Below, piece after piece: positions 38,089 to 51,100 of a stretch of 64,000 nt of DNA. Every line of letters starts with the position of its first letter. Position 1 is the stretch's first letter. This DNA is from Halomonas sp. HL-93. GTDB taxonomy: Bacteria; Pseudomonadota; Gammaproteobacteria; Pseudomonadales; Halomonadaceae. Under the pieces are notes generated by a model that was not told the origin of the DNA, did not search any database, and worked only from the letters and a program-made list of their open reading frames with translations. The stretch lies in NCBI RefSeq assembly GCF_900086985.1, contig NZ_LT593974.1:744001-808000 (forward strand), given 5' to 3'. The translations under genes were made by a program, and so were the position numbers.

Positions 38089-40128
38089 TTGAGTAGCGAA
38101 ATCATCAAAGTTCCCGATATCGGTGGCGATACCGATGTCGAAATCATCGAGATTGCGGTGTCGGAAGGCGATGTCATCGAAGCGGAAGACACCCTAATCA
38201 CGCTTGAATCCGATAAAGCCAGCATGGACGTCCCCGCTCCTAAGGGCGGCAAGGTAGTCAAAGTGCTGGTCAAAGAGGGCGATACTGTCTCCGAAGGCGA
38301 CGATATCGTTGAGCTGGAAGTCGAAGGAGGCGGCGACGAGAAGCAAGAAAGCTCGTCGGACAGCCAGTCTGAAGAGGCCCCAGCGAAACAAGATAAGCCG
38401 AAAGAGCCGTCTCAAGAGCAGAAGCCCGCGGCTAAAAAGTCCGCAGGCGGTAAGCAGACGGTGGATATCAAAGTGCCCGATCTCGGCGGCTCGGACAGCG
38501 TCGAAATTATCGAAGTTGCGGTCAGCGAAGGCGATGAGGTCGAGGCCGAAGACACCCTGATCACCCTGGAGTCTGACAAAGCCTCAATGGACGTGCCTAG
38601 CCCCCATAGCGGCAAGATCGTCAGCTTTACCGTGAAAGAGGGCGACACCGTCTCGGAAGGCGATGTGATCGGTAAGATGGAGATCGCAGGCGAAGGCGGC
38701 GACGATAGTGAAGATGCACCGCAAGAAAGCGCTTCTTCTGAGCAGTCGTCTAGCAAAGCCAGCAGCGAGCCCGAAGAGTCGGTAGAGGAAGACGATCAGG
38801 AAGAGGCCGCTAGCGGCGAACCGGAGCGCAAAGAGATTCGTGTGCCGGATCTTTCAGGCTCTTCTGATGTGCCGATTATTGAAATCGGCGTTTCGGCCGG
38901 TGACGAGGTCAACGAAGAAGACCCGTTGATCACGCTGGAGTCCGACAAAGCCTCCATGGACGTGCCCAGTCCCTATAAAGGCAAGCTCATTGAGCTGACG
39001 GTCAAAGAGGGTGATACGGTCTCTGAAGGCGATGTGATCGGTTATATCGAAGTCGCTGGCGCCAAGAAATCAGCCCCCAAAAAAGCCCAGCCGGAGAAAG
39101 CCCAGCAGAGCAGCGCTAGCCAGCCAAGCGCCAAATCTGCCGAATCGCCCGCCGGCACACCAAGCCCGGAAGCCCAGATGGCGTCGCACAAGCCGCGTGA
39201 TGGCAAGTTGGTGCATGCAGGCCCCGCCGTACGCATGCTGGCGAGGGAGTTAGGCGTGGACCTGGGCCTCGTTAAGCCCAGCGGCCCGAAGGAGCGCGTG
39301 CTTAAAGAAGACGTGCAGGCCTATGTGAAGCAGGCGATTGCCAATCAGGGTAAGGCTCAGGCTGGCGCTGCCCCCGCCGCTGCCGGTGGCGCAGGTATTC
39401 CGCCGGTACCGGAGGTCGATTTCAGTCAGTTTGGCGAGGTCGAAGAGAAGCCGATGGGACGGCTGCTCAAAATGGGCGCCACCAATCTGCATCGCAGCTG
39501 GCTCAACGTGCCTCACGTTACCCAATTTGATGAAGCGGATATTACCGAGCTTGAAGCCTTCCGTAAGTCGATGAAGGCCGAGGCCGAAGCCCAGGGCGCG
39601 AAGCTGACGCCGCTGCCGTTTTTGGTCAAGGCGTGTGCCTTTGCGCTGCGCAAGTTCCCGCAATTCAACGTCAGCCTGAAAGGCGATGGCGAAACGCTGG
39701 TATGGAAAAACTACGTGCATATCGGCATCGCGGTGGATACACCGGAGGGACTGATGGTGCCGGTACTGCGCGACGCCGACAAAAAATCCTTGATTGAGAT
39801 TGCCAAGGAAATGGCGGAGCTAGGTAAGAAAGCGCAAACCAAAAAGCTCAAGCGTGACGAAATGACCGGCGGTTGCTTTACCATTTCGAGCCTTGGCTCG
39901 ATTGGCGGTACCGCGTTCACGCCGATCGTCAATGCACCAGAAGTGGCGATTTTGGGCGTCTCCAAGTCGCAGATGAAGCCGGTGTGGGATGGCAGTGACT
40001 TCCAGCCGCGCCTGATGATGCCGCTGTCGCTTTCCTACGATCACCGCGCCATCAACGGTGCGGATGCAGCACGTTTTACCGCGTTCCTGGCGGACGTGCT
40101 GACCGATATTCGACGTCTACTGCTGTAA
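38089..40128 (+). CDS. aceF: Pyruvate dehydrogenase E2 (dihydrolipoamide acetyltransferase), three lipoyl domains
   Basis: A 679-residue E2. Three N-terminal lipoyl domains carry the lipoyl lysine in near-identical ESDKASMDVP motifs at K43, K164 and K287, joined by acidic or Ala/Ser-rich flexible linkers. A peripheral subunit-binding domain (AGPAVRMLARELGVDLGLV) precedes the catalytic core, which ends in SYDHRAINGADAARFTAF with the active-site His. The start is TTG, fixed by AAAGGAG seven bases upstream and by the MSSEIIKVPDIGG N-terminus. The three-domain form is as in E. coli; many pseudomonads have two. Confidence 0.97.
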   Translation: MSSEIIKVPDIGGDTDVEIIEIAVSEGDVIEAEDTLITLESDKASMDVPAPKGGKVVKVLVKEGDTVSEGDDIVELEVEGGGDEKQESSSDSQSEEAPAKQDKPKEPSQEQKPAAKKSAGGKQTVDIKVPDLGGSDSVEIIEVAVSEGDEVEAEDTLITLESDKASMDVPSPHSGKIVSFTVKEGDTVSEGDVIGKMEIAGEGGDDSEDAPQESASSEQSSSKASSEPEESVEEDDQEEAASGEPERKEIRVPDLSGSSDVPIIEIGVSAGDEVNEEDPLITLESDKASMDVPSPYKGKLIELTVKEGDTVSEGDVIGYIEVAGAKKSAPKKAQPEKAQQSSASQPSAKSAESPAGTPSPEAQMASHKPRDGKLVHAGPAVRMLARELGVDLGLVKPSGPKERVLKEDVQAYVKQAIANQGKAQAGAAPAAAGGAGIPPVPEVDFSQFGEVEEKPMGRLLKMGATNLHRSWLNVPHVTQFDEADITELEAFRKSMKAEAEAQGAKLTPLPFLVKACAFALRKFPQFNVSLKGDGETLVWKNYVHIGIAVDTPEGLMVPVLRDADKKSLIEIAKEMAELGKKAQTKKLKRDEMTGGCFTISSLGSIGGTAFTPIVNAPEVAILGVSKSQMKPVWDGSDFQPRLMMPLSLSYDHRAINGADAARFTAFLADVLTDIRRLLL

Positions 40129-40149
40129 GTGGCGAAGGTGGGTCTCATG

Positions 40150-40179
40150 AGCGGCGCCCGATAGGGCGCCGCTTGTGTT
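40150..40179 (+). terminator. Terminator-like hairpin after aceF
   Basis: AGCGGCGCCC (40150-40159) and GGGCGCCGCT (40164-40173) form a 10-bp stem with loop GATA, followed by TGTGTTT. Very GC-rich with a short T-tract. The remaining 190 bases to adk presumably contain its promoter; an A/T-rich run lies at 40245-40258. Confidence 0.7.
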
Positions 40180-40199
40180 TGGGCCGCTGCCGTTTGTGA

Positions 40200-41021
<822 letters not shown>

Positions 41022-41051
41022 GCCCTGTTAAAGGCTGACCTGCGAATACGT

Positions 41052-41083
41052 GATGGCTCGCCAACGGCGAGCCATCGTCGTTT
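41052..41083 (+). terminator. Terminator-like hairpin after adk
   Basis: GATGGCTCGCC (41052-41062) and GGCGAGCCATC (41066-41076) form an 11-bp stem with loop AAC, followed by GTCGTTT. Strong stem but weak T-run. Confidence 0.65.
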
Positions 41084-41135
41084 GGGCATGGCAAAGGTAC
41101 AATGCCCGTTTATTGTTTACGAGTGCTGAACCGTT

Positions 41136-41834
41136 ATGTCGCTATATCTGCTTGCTCTCGATGCGTCATCCAGTGCCTGCTCGGCTGCTTTGCTTCGTAA
41201 GGACGCTGACCACAGCGAGTGCGTGGCGCGCTTTGAGATGACCCCGCGGGGGCATACGCGGCGGCTGATGCCGATGATCGATGACGTATTGGCCGATGCA
41301 CAGCTTTCCGCAAGCCAGTTGGATGCGGTTGCCTATGGTTGTGGTCCTGGCGCCTTTACCGGGCTGCGCATTGCGGCTGGGGCGGCTCAGGGCCTGGCGT
41401 TTGGGCTGGACCGCCCGCTGCTGGGCATTTCTACGCTGGAAGCGCTTGCTCTACAGGCCCATCGTCGCTATCACTTGCGCCATGTCGTAACGGCGCTGGA
41501 TGCCCGCATGGGGGAAGTCTATGTGGCAATGTGGCACTGTTTGAATGACAGCCTGCGGCGTCAGGGCGACGAGGCCGTGTTGGCTCCCGAAAGGGTGACC
41601 CTGCCCGACGAAGAAACCGACTGGGTGGGGGTGGGGTCGGGCTTTACGCTTTGGGAGCAGTTCAGCACGCCGCTGCAGGCCGCGATGACGCATCATCTGA
41701 CCGATCTGGAACCGCGAGCTGAAGAAATGGCCTGGCTGGCCGCTCGGGATTTCGCCGCCGGCCTTGGGCAACCCGCCTACGCCGTGCAGCCGGTTTACCT
41801 GCGCAACCAGGTGGCCTGGAAAAAGCCGGCATGA
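41136..41834 (+). CDS. tsaB: TsaB, tRNA t6A37 biosynthesis protein
   Basis: A 232-residue ASKHA-fold protein that partners TsaD, with TsaE, to place threonylcarbamoyl on A37 of ANN-decoding tRNAs. [16 protein letters not shown] and the family hallmark [16 protein letters not shown] are seen. TsaB lacks the metal-binding histidines of TsaD, as expected. It overlaps rsmJ by 4 bases (ATGA). The adk-tsaB order is conserved in Pseudomonas. Confidence 0.95.
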   Translation: MSLYLLALDASSSACSAALLRKDADHSECVARFEMTPRGHTRRLMPMIDDVLADAQLSASQLDAVAYGCGPGAFTGLRIAAGAAQGLAFGLDRPLLGISTLEALALQAHRRYHLRHVVTALDARMGEVYVAMWHCLNDSLRRQGDEAVLAPERVTLPDEETDWVGVGSGFTLWEQFSTPLQAAMTHHLTDLEPRAEEMAWLAARDFAAGLGQPAYAVQPVYLRNQVAWKKPA

Positions 41835-42538
41835 CGCTGTCCGATGTCGGTACATTGCCCGCTGGGTTAACGCTTGCCTACCACGATGGCCAATTGGTGT
41901 TAGCCGGCGATGAGCGACAGTTCGGCAAACCGCTCAGCGTTGATTTTGTTACCGGCCGGGCGGCGCACCGGCGCCAGTTTGGCGGCGGGCGTGGTCAACT
42001 AATTGCCAAAGCCTGCGGGCTGAGCAAGGGCGTAAGCCCCAATGTGGTGGATGCCACAGCGGGGCTGGGGCGTGATGCCTTTGTACTGGCAAGTCTGGGC
42101 GCATCGGTATTGATGATCGAGCGCGTGCCGGCCATTGCCGCACTGTTAGACGATGGCTTGACGCGTGCGGCTAACACTGCGGAAACCGCACCCATCGCCG
42201 CGCGGATGACTTTTCGCCATGGTGATGCCGCCCAGGCATTGGCCATGCTAGTGGCTGACGCTGCTTTTGATCCTCAGGTGATTCATCTTGACCCCATGTT
42301 TCCCCACCGCGAAAAATCTGCGCTGGTTAAAAAAGAAATGCGCCTGTTTCGGGCGTTGGCCGGGGACGATGATGATGCGCCGCGTCTACTGGAAGCCGCT
42401 TTAGACGTCGCGACGCACCGTGTGGTGGTTAAACGCCCTCGTAAAGCGCCGCCGATTGCCGGGCCCACACCTCAGCACACGCTACAAGGCAAAACCAGTC
42501 GCTACGACATGTATGTTCATCGCGCCCTGACCCGCTAG
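41831..42538 (+). CDS. rsmJ: RsmJ, 16S rRNA (guanine-1516-N2)-methyltransferase
   Basis: A 235-residue SAM-dependent methyltransferase of the YhiQ family. The SAM-binding motif is [20 protein letters not shown], and the catalytic [18 protein letters not shown] matches the RsmJ signature. [14 protein letters not shown] near the C-terminus is also typical. It is translationally coupled to tsaB by a 4-base overlap, and the clsB-like gene follows after 21 bases, so the three may form one transcript. Confidence 0.95.
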   Translation: MTLSDVGTLPAGLTLAYHDGQLVLAGDERQFGKPLSVDFVTGRAAHRRQFGGGRGQLIAKACGLSKGVSPNVVDATAGLGRDAFVLASLGASVLMIERVPAIAALLDDGLTRAANTAETAPIAARMTFRHGDAAQALAMLVADAAFDPQVIHLDPMFPHREKSALVKKEMRLFRALAGDDDDAPRLLEAALDVATHRVVVKRPRKAPPIAGPTPQHTLQGKTSRYDMYVHRALTR

Positions 42539-42559
42539 CAACGCCACCAAGGAGGGCTT

Positions 42560-43681
42560 ATGTCGCCGAAGTGGCGAGACAGCAATCGCTTTACCCTGCT
42601 TCCCGAAGCCTCGCGTTTTTTACCCGCGATGCTTGGGGCGATTCATCATGCCCAGCATTATGTACTGGTTGAGCTCTATTTGATGGAGTCGGGCAAGCTG
42701 GCTGACCAGGTTAGCGAGGCGCTGATCAAAGCCGTAAAGCGGGGCGTACCGGTATGTTTGCTGCTAGACGGGTTTGGCTCAATGGGCTTGGCGAGCGAAG
42801 ACCGCCATCGCCTGATGCAGGCTGGGGTGCAACTGCGCTTTTTTAACCCTCTGGGTTTTCATTCTCTGGCGCGCAACTTGAGTCGTGACCATCGCAAAAT
42901 CGTGGTGGTAGACGGGGAGGTGGCATTCACCGGCGGGTTTGGCGCGGTGGATGAGTTTCTTGACGCATGGTACGAAATCGCGGTGCAGGTTGAAGGTCCG
43001 GTAGTCGCTGATTGGGAAGCGTTGTTTAGGCGGCTATGGCGGTCGCGGCTGGCTCGCCCTGATAAAGCCCAGACGCGCATTCAAGCGTTGCCCGACCAGC
43101 GTACGTCACCTAGCTATGCCGATGGTGCGCGCGGGCGAGTGGTGTCGGCAAGAGGCTATCGCTACCAGGCAATTCGTTATTCGCTACACCAACGCATAGG
43201 GCAGACAAGGCAGCGACTATGGCTGTGTACGCCCTATTTTGTGCCGACATTTCGCTTACGTCGGCGCTTGATGCGTGCCGCCAAACGCGGTATCGATGTG
43301 CGGCTTTTGCTGCCGGGTGCCCAGCACGACCATCCTGGCGTGCGCTATGCCGGGCAACGGTTTTATCATGCGATGCTCAAGTCTGGCGTGCGCATCTACG
43401 AGTTTAAACCGTCGTTTATCCACGCTAAATTTGTGCTGGCCGATGAGTGGGTAAGTATCGGGTCGTGTAATTTCGACCATTGGAATCTCCACTGGAACCT
43501 CGAGGCAAATCAAGAGGTTGATGATCCCAGGCTGGCTCAACAAGTATGCGAGCTTTTCGAGCGCCACTTTGCCGCGAGTGACGAAGTGGATGCCGCCAAA
43601 TGGGCGGCGCGGCCCTTAAGGCAGCGCGCTAAAGAATGGCTCTATGGGTTGCTGGACGCCTTGGTGATGCGGCTCAAGTAA
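42560..43681 (+). CDS. Phospholipase D-family cardiolipin synthase (ClsB-like)
   Basis: A 373-residue enzyme with two HKD motifs: DHRKIVVVDGEVAFTGG near residue 112 and HAKFVLADEWVSIGSCNFD near 290. Such proteins condense phosphatidyl groups to cardiolipin. It has no N-terminal transmembrane pair, so it resembles ClsB (YbhO) more than ClsA. AAKRGIDVRLLLPG lies between the motifs. A good AAGGAGG site precedes the ATG. Its stop abuts the stop of the convergent UPF0149 gene directly. Confidence 0.9.
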   Translation: MSPKWRDSNRFTLLPEASRFLPAMLGAIHHAQHYVLVELYLMESGKLADQVSEALIKAVKRGVPVCLLLDGFGSMGLASEDRHRLMQAGVQLRFFNPLGFHSLARNLSRDHRKIVVVDGEVAFTGGFGAVDEFLDAWYEIAVQVEGPVVADWEALFRRLWRSRLARPDKAQTRIQALPDQRTSPSYADGARGRVVSARGYRYQAIRYSLHQRIGQTRQRLWLCTPYFVPTFRLRRRLMRAAKRGIDVRLLLPGAQHDHPGVRYAGQRFYHAMLKSGVRIYEFKPSFIHAKFVLADEWVSIGSCNFDHWNLHWNLEANQEVDDPRLAQQVCELFERHFAASDEVDAAKWAARPLRQRAKEWLYGLLDALVMRLK

Positions 43682-44344
43682 CTACCGGCGTGGTTTGCCT
43701 TTGGCCGGTGTTTTTTTGCGTGGTTTGGGCTTGGGAGTTTCCGGCGGTACGCGGTAATGTAGATATAGATCGAGTACCAGCTCCGGCAACTGCGCTACCA
43801 GAGTTTCCTGACGCTCCAAGTCGTTGGCCATGTCGGCCATATCCGGCTCGTCGTCAAATAGCCCTGAAAGCAGCATAAAGGGCAATAGCAGCGTGGCCGC
43901 AGTTTCTTCATCGTCTTGGAACCAGGCGCTCTCATCGCAGAACACGCCTTCCATGAAGCCAGCGCACCAGTCGCCTATGGGGGTCTCTTCGGCAGAAATA
44001 CCGGCAAGCGTCAGCTCGAAGGGGAGTTCGGGCAATCCGCCTTGCTCCAGTACAGACATGGCGTTATCGCGTAGCAGCGTGAGCAGATGGGTGATCTCAT
44101 CGCGCTGTTCATTGTCGGCATAGCGAGGCACGCCATGAAACAGCTCTGCAAGCCATTGGCTAGGCGGTACTTCGCTTGGGCCGACCGCCAGCGCAACGAG
44201 AAATCCATGCGCTGAAATCAGGTCGAGCGCATCTTCGTCGACCTGGTCGGAATCGAGAAAATCGTCCAGCTTATCGAGTTGTTCATCGTCAAGCAGCGGC
44301 TGCGGCGGAATAGCCTCTTCGGGCGTGTTGGGGGGCGCTGGCAT
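43682..44344 (-). CDS. UPF0149 (YgfB/YecA-type) family protein
   Basis: A 220-residue, mostly helical acidic protein. The family pattern ALDLISAHGFLVALAVGP, followed by WCAGFMEGVF and ATLLLPFMLLSGLFDD, is clear. The C-terminus is a short basic Lys/Pro/Arg tail and has no SEC-C zinc motif. The function of this family is largely unknown; Pseudomonas YgfB has been linked to ampDh3 control. I chose the Met of MPAPPNTPEEAIPP as start; 13 residues upstream are unlike the rest. It diverges from the SprT-like gene by 48 bases. Confidence 0.85.
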   Translation of the reverse strand: MPAPPNTPEEAIPPQPLLDDEQLDKLDDFLDSDQVDEDALDLISAHGFLVALAVGPSEVPPSQWLAELFHGVPRYADNEQRDEITHLLTLLRDNAMSVLEQGGLPELPFELTLAGISAEETPIGDWCAGFMEGVFCDESAWFQDDEETAATLLLPFMLLSGLFDDEPDMADMANDLERQETLVAQLPELVLDLYLHYRVPPETPKPKPRKKTPAKGKPRR

Positions 44345-44392
44345 AAGAAGCCTCGTCAATGAGCAGCGGAAACAAACAGTCAAAAAGACATA

Positions 44393-44953
44393 ATGACCAC
44401 TAGTTTATCACTAATGAATACTAAGCCACTCCCCCCTTGGCCGGATGCAGCACTTGCGGCTTTATCGACGCAAGCACTGCACCAGGCTGCCCGTGAGCGA
44501 GCCGATCTTGCCTGGCAGCGCTGTCGCGAGGTCTACCCCGAGCTGCCTCGGCCAGCGGTATGGTTTGATTTAAAGGGGGCGTCCGCTGGACAGGCGCATC
44601 TCGGCCGTGGCGGGGTAAGGTTTAATCCGGTGCTGCTGAATGAAAACCGCCGTGCATTTTTTGACGAGGTGATCCCTCATGAAATGGCCCACTGGCTGGT
44701 GTTTCATCTCGCCGATGGGACACGCCTAAAGCCGCATGGGCGCGAATGGAAAACCGTGATGCGTGACCTGTTTGGTCTGACGCCCCGAGTAACTCATCGC
44801 TTTGATATCGGTCGTGCTCAGCCGGCCCCTTATCGCTATCGGTGTGGGTGTCAGCATCATCAGTTGACGGCGCGGCGTCATGCTTTGGTGGTAAAAGGTC
44901 GTCGTTATCGCTGTCGCCACTGTGCTGAGACCTTGGTCTACTGTGCGGAATAG
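44393..44953 (+). CDS. SprT-like zinc metalloprotease-fold protein
   Basis: A 186-residue SprT-family protein. The zinc motif HEMAHWLVF (about residue 103) is followed by a third-ligand His in KPHGREWKTVMRDLFG and a C-terminal zinc-ribbon-like cysteine set (YRCGCQHHQ, YRCRHCAETLVYC). SprT relates to SPRTN proteases that act on DNA-protein crosslinks, but the bacterial role is unproven. The 180-base gap downstream to acs is AT-rich and presumably holds the acs promoter. Confidence 0.9.
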   Translation: MTTSLSLMNTKPLPPWPDAALAALSTQALHQAARERADLAWQRCREVYPELPRPAVWFDLKGASAGQAHLGRGGVRFNPVLLNENRRAFFDEVIPHEMAHWLVFHLADGTRLKPHGREWKTVMRDLFGLTPRVTHRFDIGRAQPAPYRYRCGCQHHQLTARRHALVVKGRRYRCRHCAETLVYCAE

Positions 44954-45133
44954 AGTCGCTGTTTCTATTATAAGTTATTGTAATTTATATTAAAAATGTT
45001 AATACCAATGTCTAAAGGGAAGCTCACGCTGAGAGGTTTATGCTAGGGTAACAATATGTGGTGCCGGTAACGTTAAATATTATATCGGCTACATTCCTTT
45101 AGAGAGTGCATTTCCACGGACAGAGGCAATTTC

Positions 45134-47083
<1,950 letters not shown>

Positions 47084-47088
47084 TCCAT

Positions 47089-47200
47089 TCACCGGCCCTG
47101 TGGTGGTCACCGCTGGGCCGGTGAGAGGGGGTAGGCTAAGCTTTTTGGCTCCTCTCCTAAGGGCGATGAAATGTCAGTGCCGGCCAACGCGCCGGCACTG
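47089..47200 (+). promoter_or_regulatory. Two strong hairpins between acs and crbR
   Basis: TCACCGGCCC (47089-47098) pairs with GGGCCGGTGA (47115-47124), five bases after the acs stop. CAGTGCCGGC (47175-47184) pairs with GCCGGCACTG (47191-47200), loop CAACGC. Neither has an adjoining T-run, although CTTTTTGG lies at 47141-47148. The first may stabilise the acs 3' end or terminate weakly; the second lies in front of crbR. Confidence 0.5.
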
Positions 47201-47348
47201 CTATGTTGAGTGTGATGAAGAATCCATTACAAATTGTGCATGTGATGCTTGGGCATGACGAAGTCCATGGGGTACCATGCTTCAACCGTATGAGCCTAGC
47301 GTCGCGGCAGCAGCAAACCCCGCTGCTTGAGGAACCGGAGGAATATCC

Positions 47349-48011
47349 ATGGCAGTAGCCCACAAGTTTATCGTCGCAGACGACCACCCGCTGTTTCGTG
47401 CAGCGCTCACCCAGGCGTTACGCCAACTGGCCCCGCAGGCAGAAATCGTCGAAGCCGATACCATGGAGGCGACTACCGAGGTGGTCAACCGACACCCGGA
47501 TGCTGACCTTATCCTGCTGGATTTACACATGCCAGGTGCCCATGGTTTTTCAGGCCTGATCCAGCTGCGCGGGCAAATGCCTGATATTCCCGTAGCAGTT
47601 GTGTCAGGTAGTGACGAGCCATATGTGGTGCGTCGTGCCATCGACTATGGTGCATCAGGCTTTATTCCTAAATCGTCGTCGCTGCAGCTTATCGCCGAAG
47701 CGGTCAGCGAGATTTTGCAGGGTGAGGTATGGTTGCCCGAGGCGTTGGCGGGTGTATTGGAAGAGACCAGTGAAGAAGAATCGCGCTTTGCCGAAGCGAT
47801 TGCTTCGCTAACGCCACAGCAATTCCGGGTGCTCAACATGCTCACGGAAGGGTTGCTGAACAAGCAGATCGCCTACGAACTTAACGTTTCCGAAGCGACC
47901 ATCAAGGCGCACGTCACGGCGATTTTGCGTAAGCTAGGCGTGCACTCGCGCACCCAGGCGGTGATTGCAGCGCAAAAACTGGAAGTCGAGCCGCCCAAAG
48001 TCGAGTCCTGA
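47349..48011 (+). CDS. crbR: CrbR-like LuxR-family response regulator
   Basis: A 220-residue NarL/LuxR-type regulator. The receiver domain (about 5-120) has the acidic pocket DDHP and phospho-acceptor D58 (LILLDLHMPG). The C-terminal HTH (about 150-205) contains LTPQQFRVLNMLTEGLLNKQ and SEATIKAHVTAILRKLGV. GGAGGA seven bases before the ATG is a strong ribosome site. Known relatives (CrbR, ErdR) activate acs and acetate permease genes with CrbS. acs upstream and the cognate kinase downstream support that role. Confidence 0.9.
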   Translation: MAVAHKFIVADDHPLFRAALTQALRQLAPQAEIVEADTMEATTEVVNRHPDADLILLDLHMPGAHGFSGLIQLRGQMPDIPVAVVSGSDEPYVVRRAIDYGASGFIPKSSSLQLIAEAVSEILQGEVWLPEALAGVLEETSEEESRFAEAIASLTPQQFRVLNMLTEGLLNKQIAYELNVSEATIKAHVTAILRKLGVHSRTQAVIAAQKLEVEPPKVES

Positions 48012-48031
48012 TGGGCTTCGCCCGGAGCTAG

Positions 48032-48137
48032 TAGCTGGAAGAGCGGCGCTTCGCGCCTGGCAGCGAGAAGGAAAAACTGCCTCCGTGGTCTTGCCACGGA
48101 GGCAGTTTCATTCAAGCTGTCATCCAGCTTCCAGCTA
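48032..48137. repeat. Inverted repeat surrounding the crbR/crbS terminator
   Basis: TAGCTGGAAG (48032-48041) is exactly complementary to CTTCCAGCTA (48128-48137). Between them lie a GC-rich segment (GCGGCGCTTCGCGCC) and the terminator hairpin. The right arm contains the crbS stop codon. The layout resembles a REP- or MITE-like intergenic element of about 106 bases, but no terminal duplication is obvious. Confidence 0.5.
48074..48108. terminator. Bidirectional terminator between crbR and crbS
   Basis: AAACTGCCTCCGTGG (48074-48088) and CCACGGAGGCAGTTT (48094-48108) make a 15-bp stem with loop TCTTG. A residues on the left and T residues on the right let it work for both convergent genes. Confidence 0.88.
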
Positions 48138-51100
48138 GGCCTTACCCGCTCGGCTGGCCTGCAGCGTACGCGTCAACAGCGCCCGTAGGGCTGCAGGTCG
48201 TACCGGCTTGAGCAGCAGCTGATACCCGGCACGCTTGACCTCTTCGGCTACCGCCTCGGTGCGGTCGGCGGTAATCACGATGCCGGGGACGGCGCCAACC
48301 AGACGCTCGCTTAAGGCTTCCAGCGCCATCAACCCGGTGACCTCGTTATCCAGGTGGTAGTCGGCCAGGATGGCGTCTGGGTCACCGTCCATGTTGCGCA
48401 GGATCGACTTGGCGCCGCCGATGCTGGTGGCGGTGAATACCTCGCACCCCCAGCCGCTGAGCATGGCAGTCATGCCTTCGAGAATCAGCGTTTCGTTGTC
48501 GATGCACACAATCCGGGTGCCGGTCAGCTTGTTGCCGCTGCGCCGTGGCCCGTGTTCCTCATCCTCGGCGCTGGGCTCGCGTGCTGCAACGTGCGGCACG
48601 CTCACCGAGAAGACGGTGCCGGTTCCCACCCATGAACGCACCTTGATGGGATGATCAAGCACACGGCTCATGCGATCGGCAATGGAAAGCCCCAGACCGA
48701 GGCCTTTTTCACTCTCTTTGTGCCGCGATACCTGGTCGAGACGACGAAACTCTTGGAAAATCTCGCTGAGCTTCGAGTCAGGAATCCCGGGACCGCTATC
48801 CCATACCTCAATCACCAGCCGCTCGCCTTGGCGTCGACAGCCCAGCAGTACACGGCCCTCCTGGGTATAGCGAATCGCGTTGGAAAGAAAGTTCTGCACA
48901 ATGCGGCGCAACATTTGCGGGTCCGAATCGACCCACTGCTGGGTGGGGACCACGACCAGGTCAAGCCCGCGGTCGTCGGCCATCACTTCGAACTCTGCGC
49001 GCAGCGGCCGGAAGATATCGGCCAGCGCGAAATGGCTGCGCCGCGGCGTTAGAGCGCCTGCGTCGAGTTTGGAAATATCCAGCAGCGTACTGAGCAGTTC
49101 TTCCGCCGCTTGCAATGAATTATCGATATGGCCAATGGTGCGCTGGGTATCCGGCACGGTGACATTTTGCATCAGCGCCGAGGTGAATAGGCGGGCGGCA
49201 TTCAACGGCTGGAGTAAGTCGTGGCTTGCCGCCGCTAAAAAGCGCGTTTTTGAGGCGTTGGCATCTTCGGCCAACTGCTTGGCCTGGCGCAGTGCCTGCT
49301 CGGCTTCAGCGCGGACACGATTCTCCTGACGCAGGGCGGCGTTGGCTTCGGAGAGCGCCTGGGTACGTTCACGTACGCGTTCTTCAAGGGTTTCGTTGGT
49401 TTCCTTAAGCGCAATCTCGGCCTGTCGGCGTTCGGTAATGTCCTGATAAAGCGCAAAGAACCCGAGAATCGACTGGCTGTCACCGAAGTGGGGCGTATAG
49501 GTGACCAGCATGTAGCGCATGGCGTCATTCAACTGCATGGCTACTTCAAAGCTTACTCGCTCACCGGCCAATGTAAGGGCTACCCAGGGCGCTCGCTCCT
49601 GGGCCTGCCGTTCTGGCAGAACATCTTCGTAGCGCTTGCCGATCACCGCGTTACGGTCGATACCGAAGGCCTGTTCATAAGCGCGGTTGGTGAACAGGTA
49701 ACGACACTCTTTATCGAAGTAGGCGATCAGCGCGGGAACGTTATCGGTGTAAATACGGATGTTGTTTTCGGAGCGAATCAGCGCTTCTTCGATGCGTTTC
49801 TGCTGGGTAATATCCTGATAGGTATACACGAAGCCGCCACCCGGCATCGGGTTGCCCTGCACTTCGAGCACGCTGCCATCCTGCCGGTAACGAACGTAGC
49901 GGTGCGGCTGGCCGTCGCGAATGTTGTCGAGCAGCAGCTGAACGTGCTCTTCGGGATCGCCTGGGCCGTACTCGCCGTTGTGGGCGTTGTATCGGAAGAT
50001 GCGGTCCATCGGTGCGCCCACGCGTATCAGGTGGTCGGGAAAGCGAAACAGTTCTAGATAGCGCTGATTCCATACCACCAGACGTAGGTTTTGATCGACA
50101 ACGCTGATGCCCTGGTTAATGTTCTCGATGGTGGCCTGCAGCAGCGCGCGGTTGAATTCGAGCACCTGGGAGGCTTCATCGACGATCGAGATGACGTCGG
50201 AAATGCCGATCCCGCGCCCCTGGAGGGCAGAGTTGACCACGATCCTTGCCGACGATGCGCCAAGCACTGAAGCGAGAAAGCGCTCGGTGAACTGGATCAC
50301 ATCGATAGAGGCACGGGTGCCATCATCCAACGGTTTGCCCGCCCGTCGTGCATAGTCCTCAAAAGCGCGGCCCACCTGCCCGGCGCCCAGAAAACGCTCA
50401 CAGAGCACCTTCAAATCGCCCACTGTGGTGGCCCCCGTCCAGGGGCGGTTAACCGAGGTTTGGCGGGTCTCAACGCTATCCACAAACAGTGACGCCTGAA
50501 TACGCTCGACCACGCGCTGTGACGTCACCTGGGAAACAAAGATGTAGCAGAATAAATTGACGCCCAGCGATAGCATTACCCCATGAGTAAAACTGTCGCC
50601 CAGATTCAGGCCAAACAGCGCCGTGGGCGAGAGCCACGCGAGCCCTAGGGGGCCGCCATCCAGCCAGTTGGCCGGCAGCACATCGGCGTTAATCATGGCG
50701 GGCATGAGCAGGCTATAAACCCAAATGGCAAAGCCGGCATTCATGCCGACGATAACCCCAAGCCGGTTACCGCGCTTCCAGTACAGGCCGCCGATCAGCG
50801 CAGGAGCGAATTGTGCCGCCGCCGCAAAGGACAGCATGCCAATCGACGCCAGCGAGGTGAACTCGGCGATCATCTGGTAGAAGCCGTAGGCCATGGCCAG
50901 GACAGCGACAATGGTCAGTCGTCTCGCACGCAGGACCAGGCGACCGTAATCGCGCGCCTTGGTGTCGAACCAGCGCAAACGGAAAAGCGCAGGAATGACG
51001 ATTTCATTGGAGATCATGATCGACACGGCGACCGCCGCCACAATGACCATGCCGGTCGCGGCGGAAAACCCGCCAATGAACGTCAGCAGAGTCAGCCATT

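Noticed and set aside
49488..50057. Open frame on the plus strand opposite crbS (189 codons)
   Set aside because: The crbS frame carries clear PAS and kinase domains through this stretch; the opposite frame shows no domain.
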